Positions 22,993 to 24,934 of a stretch of 24,934 bases of DNA are shown one piece after another. Made by a program: the position numbers and the translations under genes. The stretch's first letter is position 1; every line of letters begins with the position of its first letter. The notes beneath the pieces were generated by a model. It was not told where the DNA came from, searched no databases, and saw only the letters and a list, made by a program, of their open reading frames with translations. This DNA is from a virus. The stretch covers positions 1 to 24,934 of the IMG/VR virus record IMGVR_UViG_3300008259_005567; one strand, written 5' to 3'.

Positions 22993-23334
22993 TCAAATCT
23001 CTTCTACTTCAGACAAGCTTTCAATTGCATTCTTCATTGAGTCAGAAATATTTATTTTACATCCTCCTTGCTTGCAATCTTTGCCTTTCACAACTCCAAG
23101 TGAAACCTCAGTCTCTACCATTTTATCACATGTAATACATTTAAAACAAAAAGCTTTCTTTTTATTTGTATTTCTAAAAGCATTTAGTGATTTCAGTGAT
23201 ATCTTTCCAAAGCTAGATATTGAGGCCAATATATCATCACACTTCTCACAATGTGCCTCTCCAGTATCCTTATCTAGGACTGCCGTAGTAGTACCATCGC
23301 TTAATTTACATCCTCTATTACATTGTACTAACAT
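22993..23334 (-). CDS. Small zinc-ribbon protein (113 aa)
   Basis: Cysteines are arranged in likely zinc sites: C5 and C9 (CNRGC) with C29 and C32 (CEKC) about 20 residues on, then a second set (FCFKCITC, about residues 62-69) with CKQGGC near residues 92-97. This suggests two four-Cys ribbons joined by a basic linker (KISLKSLNAFRNTNKKKA). The ATG at 23334 shares a base with the recA stop (TAATG), behind GAGAGG, so it is translated with the RecA fragment. Such proteins bind nucleic acid or protein. Its place directly before a primase that lacks a zinc domain makes a primase or replisome accessory role attractive, but the Cys spacing is not the CHC2 type. Confidence 0.83.
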   Translation of the reverse strand: MLVQCNRGCKLSDGTTTAVLDKDTGEAHCEKCDDILASISSFGKISLKSLNAFRNTNKKKAFCFKCITCDKMVETEVSLGVVKGKDCKQGGCKINISDSMKNAIESLSEVEEI

Positions 23335-24155
23335 TATTCCTCTCCAAATGGATCATCAGTGTTTTCAATCTCAATCTCTGGCTTTCCACTGGGGGCGGCA
23401 TCTGCACCAGATAGGTAGGCCTCTCTTATTGTTCTCTCTACCTCCTCCTTATTCTTTGAAACAAATTCTATGGCAAGATCTCTTGAGCTTTGCTTTTCAC
23501 CAAGGATTACATAGCTTCTATTGTTAGGCCTCTCTATTAATGCGACTTTTACACCAAGATCAAGCAGCTCTTCTGCAACATTTGTAACTCCACTTCTAAA
23601 ATCAACAAAGAATTCTGCAACTTTGAATGGTGCCGAGACTTTATTTTTTGTTATCTTAGCCCTAATCTTATGACCTTGCTTTTCTTCTCTTTCGTCTAAG
23701 ATAAGATTGTCAGCTCCAGACATTGGACCAACCTCAACCATTATAGAGCAAGCATGTTTTAATGCTTTACCTCCAGGAGTGGTATTATGATTAAGATGTC
23801 CATTTGCAAAATAATTTTTTACTCTATTAATTGAAAAGTCTACCACTTTTATTGGCTCATTTATTTTCACTGCATCTGGATGCTCATCCATCCTTATAAA
23901 AGAATCATTGTAATATACAAGGTGTCCCCCTGTAGCTTTTAAATCTCCAGCCATATAGTGGGTATCTACTGGATCTTTTACCAAGAGATTGTTTATTCTC
24001 TCCCATGTATTCTCTCCAGATTCAAAATCAAAAGATTGTATTTCTATATTCAAATCAGAAATATCTGTATTGCTAACCTGATTGTAATCAAGATCTTTAA
24101 CAAATCTCTGAAAAAGATCACTTACGGTAATTTCCTCATAAACATATGCGCTCAT
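23334..24155 (-). CDS. recA: C-terminal split intein fused to C-terminal half of RecA (273 aa)
   Basis: Residues 1-124 are a C-intein fragment and 125-273 the C-terminal part of RecA. The extein begins TTPGGKALKHACSIMVEVG, matching the end of loop L2 of bacterial RecA (E. coli ETTTGGNALKFYASVRLDI). It continues with KNKVSAPFKVAEFFVDF and an acidic C-terminal tail (DPFGEE). Its 149 aa match the length of RecA after this point. The Walker motifs and first half are absent and must come from a separate gene, joined by protein trans-splicing. The ORF is independent: AAGGGG and ATG at 24155, with an in-frame TAA four codons upstream. It overlaps the endonuclease gene by 20 nt. The role would be homologous recombination and repair of phage DNA once spliced. 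Confidence 0.92.
   Translation of the reverse strand: MSAYVYEEITVSDLFQRFVKDLDYNQVSNTDISDLNIEIQSFDFESGENTWERINNLLVKDPVDTHYMAGDLKATGGHLVYYNDSFIRMDEHPDAVKINEPIKVVDFSINRVKNYFANGHLNHNTTPGGKALKHACSIMVEVGPMSGADNLILDEREEKQGHKIRAKITKNKVSAPFKVAEFFVDFRSGVTNVAEELLDLGVKVALIERPNNRSYVILGEKQSSRDLAIEFVSKNKEEVERTIREAYLSGADAAPSGKPEIEIENTDDPFGEE
23784..24155 (-). mobile_element. C-intein domain (IntC) of an atypically split intein
   Basis: It has 124 residues ending at Asn124 before Thr125 (+1). Block F/G reads VVDFSIN..., then NYFANGHLNHN, with penultimate His123 and terminal Asn124 for branch resolution and Asn cyclisation. A block B-like TxxH motif (Thr75-Gly-Gly-His78 in GDLKATGGHLVYYND) is also inside this fragment. 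Block A is missing, so the partner N-intein should be very short (roughly block A only) and located in the recA N-terminal gene beyond the right edge. No endonuclease domain is inside; the endonuclease is the separate upstream gene. Confidence 0.9.
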
Positions 24156-24934
24156 AGATTCCCCTTATTTCTTCTTTTGTTTTTTCTGAATTATTGTGAA
24201 TATCTTCTTCCCAGAATATAAATACATTATATCCAAGAGATTTAAGCTTGTCAACCCTACTTGAGTCCATATCCCATATATCTTTGGCCTTATATTTTCC
24301 AAAAAATACATCTTCCTTATTAAACTTTCTAGGATCTGCGTGCCAGTACGTTCCATAGCATTCTATAATTATATTATTTTCTAATAAAAAATCTGGATAA
24401 AAGGAATTATTGTCATAATCTATTTTTGGCTCATAAGACCATTTGATTGAAAGATCATTTAATGTAGATCCAATTAAATACTCATTTAGATTCATTTTCT
24501 TTCCGCATAATTCATAATTTTTTTTATATCTTAAATTATGAATTTGTGCCTTTTTCTCATCTTCTGAAAGCAAAGACCATCTTTTCTTTAGAGAAGCAGA
24601 TTTTTTATCTGAGACTTCTCTTGATCTTATTTTTTCTAAAAAGCATTTTTTAATCTCTTCCTTTGACATAGATTTTTTAAAAGATAAAATTCTCTTTTTT
24701 GTTGCTTCCTCTGAATGTATATTTTTTATCAATTTATCTCTATTATCTTTGTTTTTAAACTTTTCTATTAGTCTAGCCCTCTTCCCCTCTCTATCTCTAG
24801 ACGCACCTGCTCTTAATTTGGATCTATATTCATCAGTTTGAACAACTGCATTGTGATTTTCTTTTTCCTTCTTTTTTATATTGGAAAAATAATTATTTAT
24901 AATATCCATGTCACAATCTGGAATCGAAAGATAT
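24136..24934 (-). CDS. Vsr-like (EDxHD / PD-(D/E)XK) homing endonuclease, 5' end uncertain
   Basis: This is a probable free-standing homing endonuclease inserted between the halves of the fractured recA. Numbered from ATG 24909, residues 60-125 hold NUMOD-type basic helical repeats (HSEEATKKRILSFKKSMSKE) that usually contact DNA. The catalytic region (155-245) resembles Vsr and I-Bth0305I: Glu160 (YEPK), Asp173 (FYPDFLLEN), Glu183 (IIIECYG), His190 (TYWHADP), then SSRVDKLKSLGYNVFIFWEE, very close to Vsr's 'R...L..LGW.VL.vWE'. It ends in a 20-nt overlap with the IntC-RecA gene. The frame stays open upstream of ATG 24909 to the window edge (YLSIPDCD), so the true start could be earlier. In another frame an upstream reading ends at TGA 24911-24913, two bases before this ATG, which may be the end of the recA N-half gene. 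Confidence 0.88.
   Translation of the reverse strand, partial: YLSIPDCDMDIINNYFSNIKKKEKENHNAVVQTDEYRSKLRAGASRDREGKRARLIEKFKNKDNRDKLIKNIHSEEATKKRILSFKKSMSKEEIKKCFLEKIRSREVSDKKSASLKKRWSLLSEDEKKAQIHNLRYKKNYELCGKKMNLNEYLIGSTLNDLSIKWSYEPKIDYDNNSFYPDFLLENNIIIECYGTYWHADPRKFNKEDVFFGKYKAKDIWDMDSSRVDKLKSLGYNVFIFWEEDIHNNSEKTKEEIRGIYERICL

Noticed and set aside
22949-22996. Longer primase N-terminus from TTG 22996
   Set aside because: The added residues translate the GC-rich hairpin, and nothing in them fits a primase; ATG 22948 starts a normal DnaG-like helix.
24136-24155. Programmed frameshift joining the endonuclease to the IntC-RecA gene
   Set aside because: The IntC frame has its own AAGGGG site and ATG, and an in-frame TAA four codons upstream; the 20-nt overlap is of the ordinary coupled type.
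1-24934. tRNA genes, rRNA, CRISPR arrays, IS elements, toxin-antitoxin or defence systems
   Set aside because: Both strands were read for cloverleaf ends, array-like repeats, transposase motifs and known defence domains, and none could be supported.

Overview
The window is a dense, single-strand block of a large, AT-rich tailed bacteriophage (Caudoviricetes-like) genome. Every supported gene is read from the minus strand. Intergenic gaps are tiny, and many genes are joined by 1-nt or 4-nt stop/start overlaps (TAATG, TGATG, TAGTG, ATGA). The terminase large subunit and portal protein are unmistakable. The host cannot be told from the sequence; no tRNA, CRISPR array, IS element or bacterial housekeeping operon was seen. 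The major capsid protein and tail genes are not here and probably lie below position 1.

In transcription order (high to low coordinate), the first region (24934-21735) is a replication/recombination module. It holds a Vsr-like (EDxHD/PD-(D/E)XK) homing endonuclease gene and then a free-standing gene coding for the C-terminal half of a split intein fused to the C-terminal half of RecA. These are followed by a small zinc-ribbon protein, a minimal DnaG-type TOPRIM primase lacking its own zinc domain, and a small sigma-region-4-like helix-turn-helix protein. The recA arrangement is a 'fractured gene': RecA is interrupted in its DNA-binding L2 loop, and its N-terminal half plus the short N-intein should lie just beyond the right edge.

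The second region (21684-13949) carries mostly unrecognised, probably virion or assembly proteins. They include a 511-aa protein with an internal domain duplication, a possible small terminase, a 455-aa protein with a Gln/Ala/Pro linker, and two Cys-motif proteins. A CCA-adding/poly(A)-polymerase-type nucleotidyltransferase is wedged among them.

The third region (13942-1) is the packaging and head module: TerL, portal, four unrecognised proteins (one with a DUF192-like domain), and a 56-aa acidic protein. Next come a very large (1122 aa) polyprotein-like prohead protease plus scaffold, an acidic 195-aa protein with a duplicated helical motif, a beta-rich decoration-like protein, and two further proteins. 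The last of these runs off the left edge and seems to start at a non-canonical ATT codon or by frameshifting.

Three intrinsic-terminator-like hairpins lie directly upstream of ribosome binding sites (near 1950, 19177 and 22979), which suggests graded readthrough. Two short sequence themes recur through the putative virion proteins but hardly in the replication enzymes: Lys-x-Ala tripeptides, and a 'L..IA..LD..G...A..iD' helical hairpin. The strongest candidates for something special are the fractured recA/split-intein locus with its unusual split point, and the protease-scaffold polyprotein with its tandem repeats.
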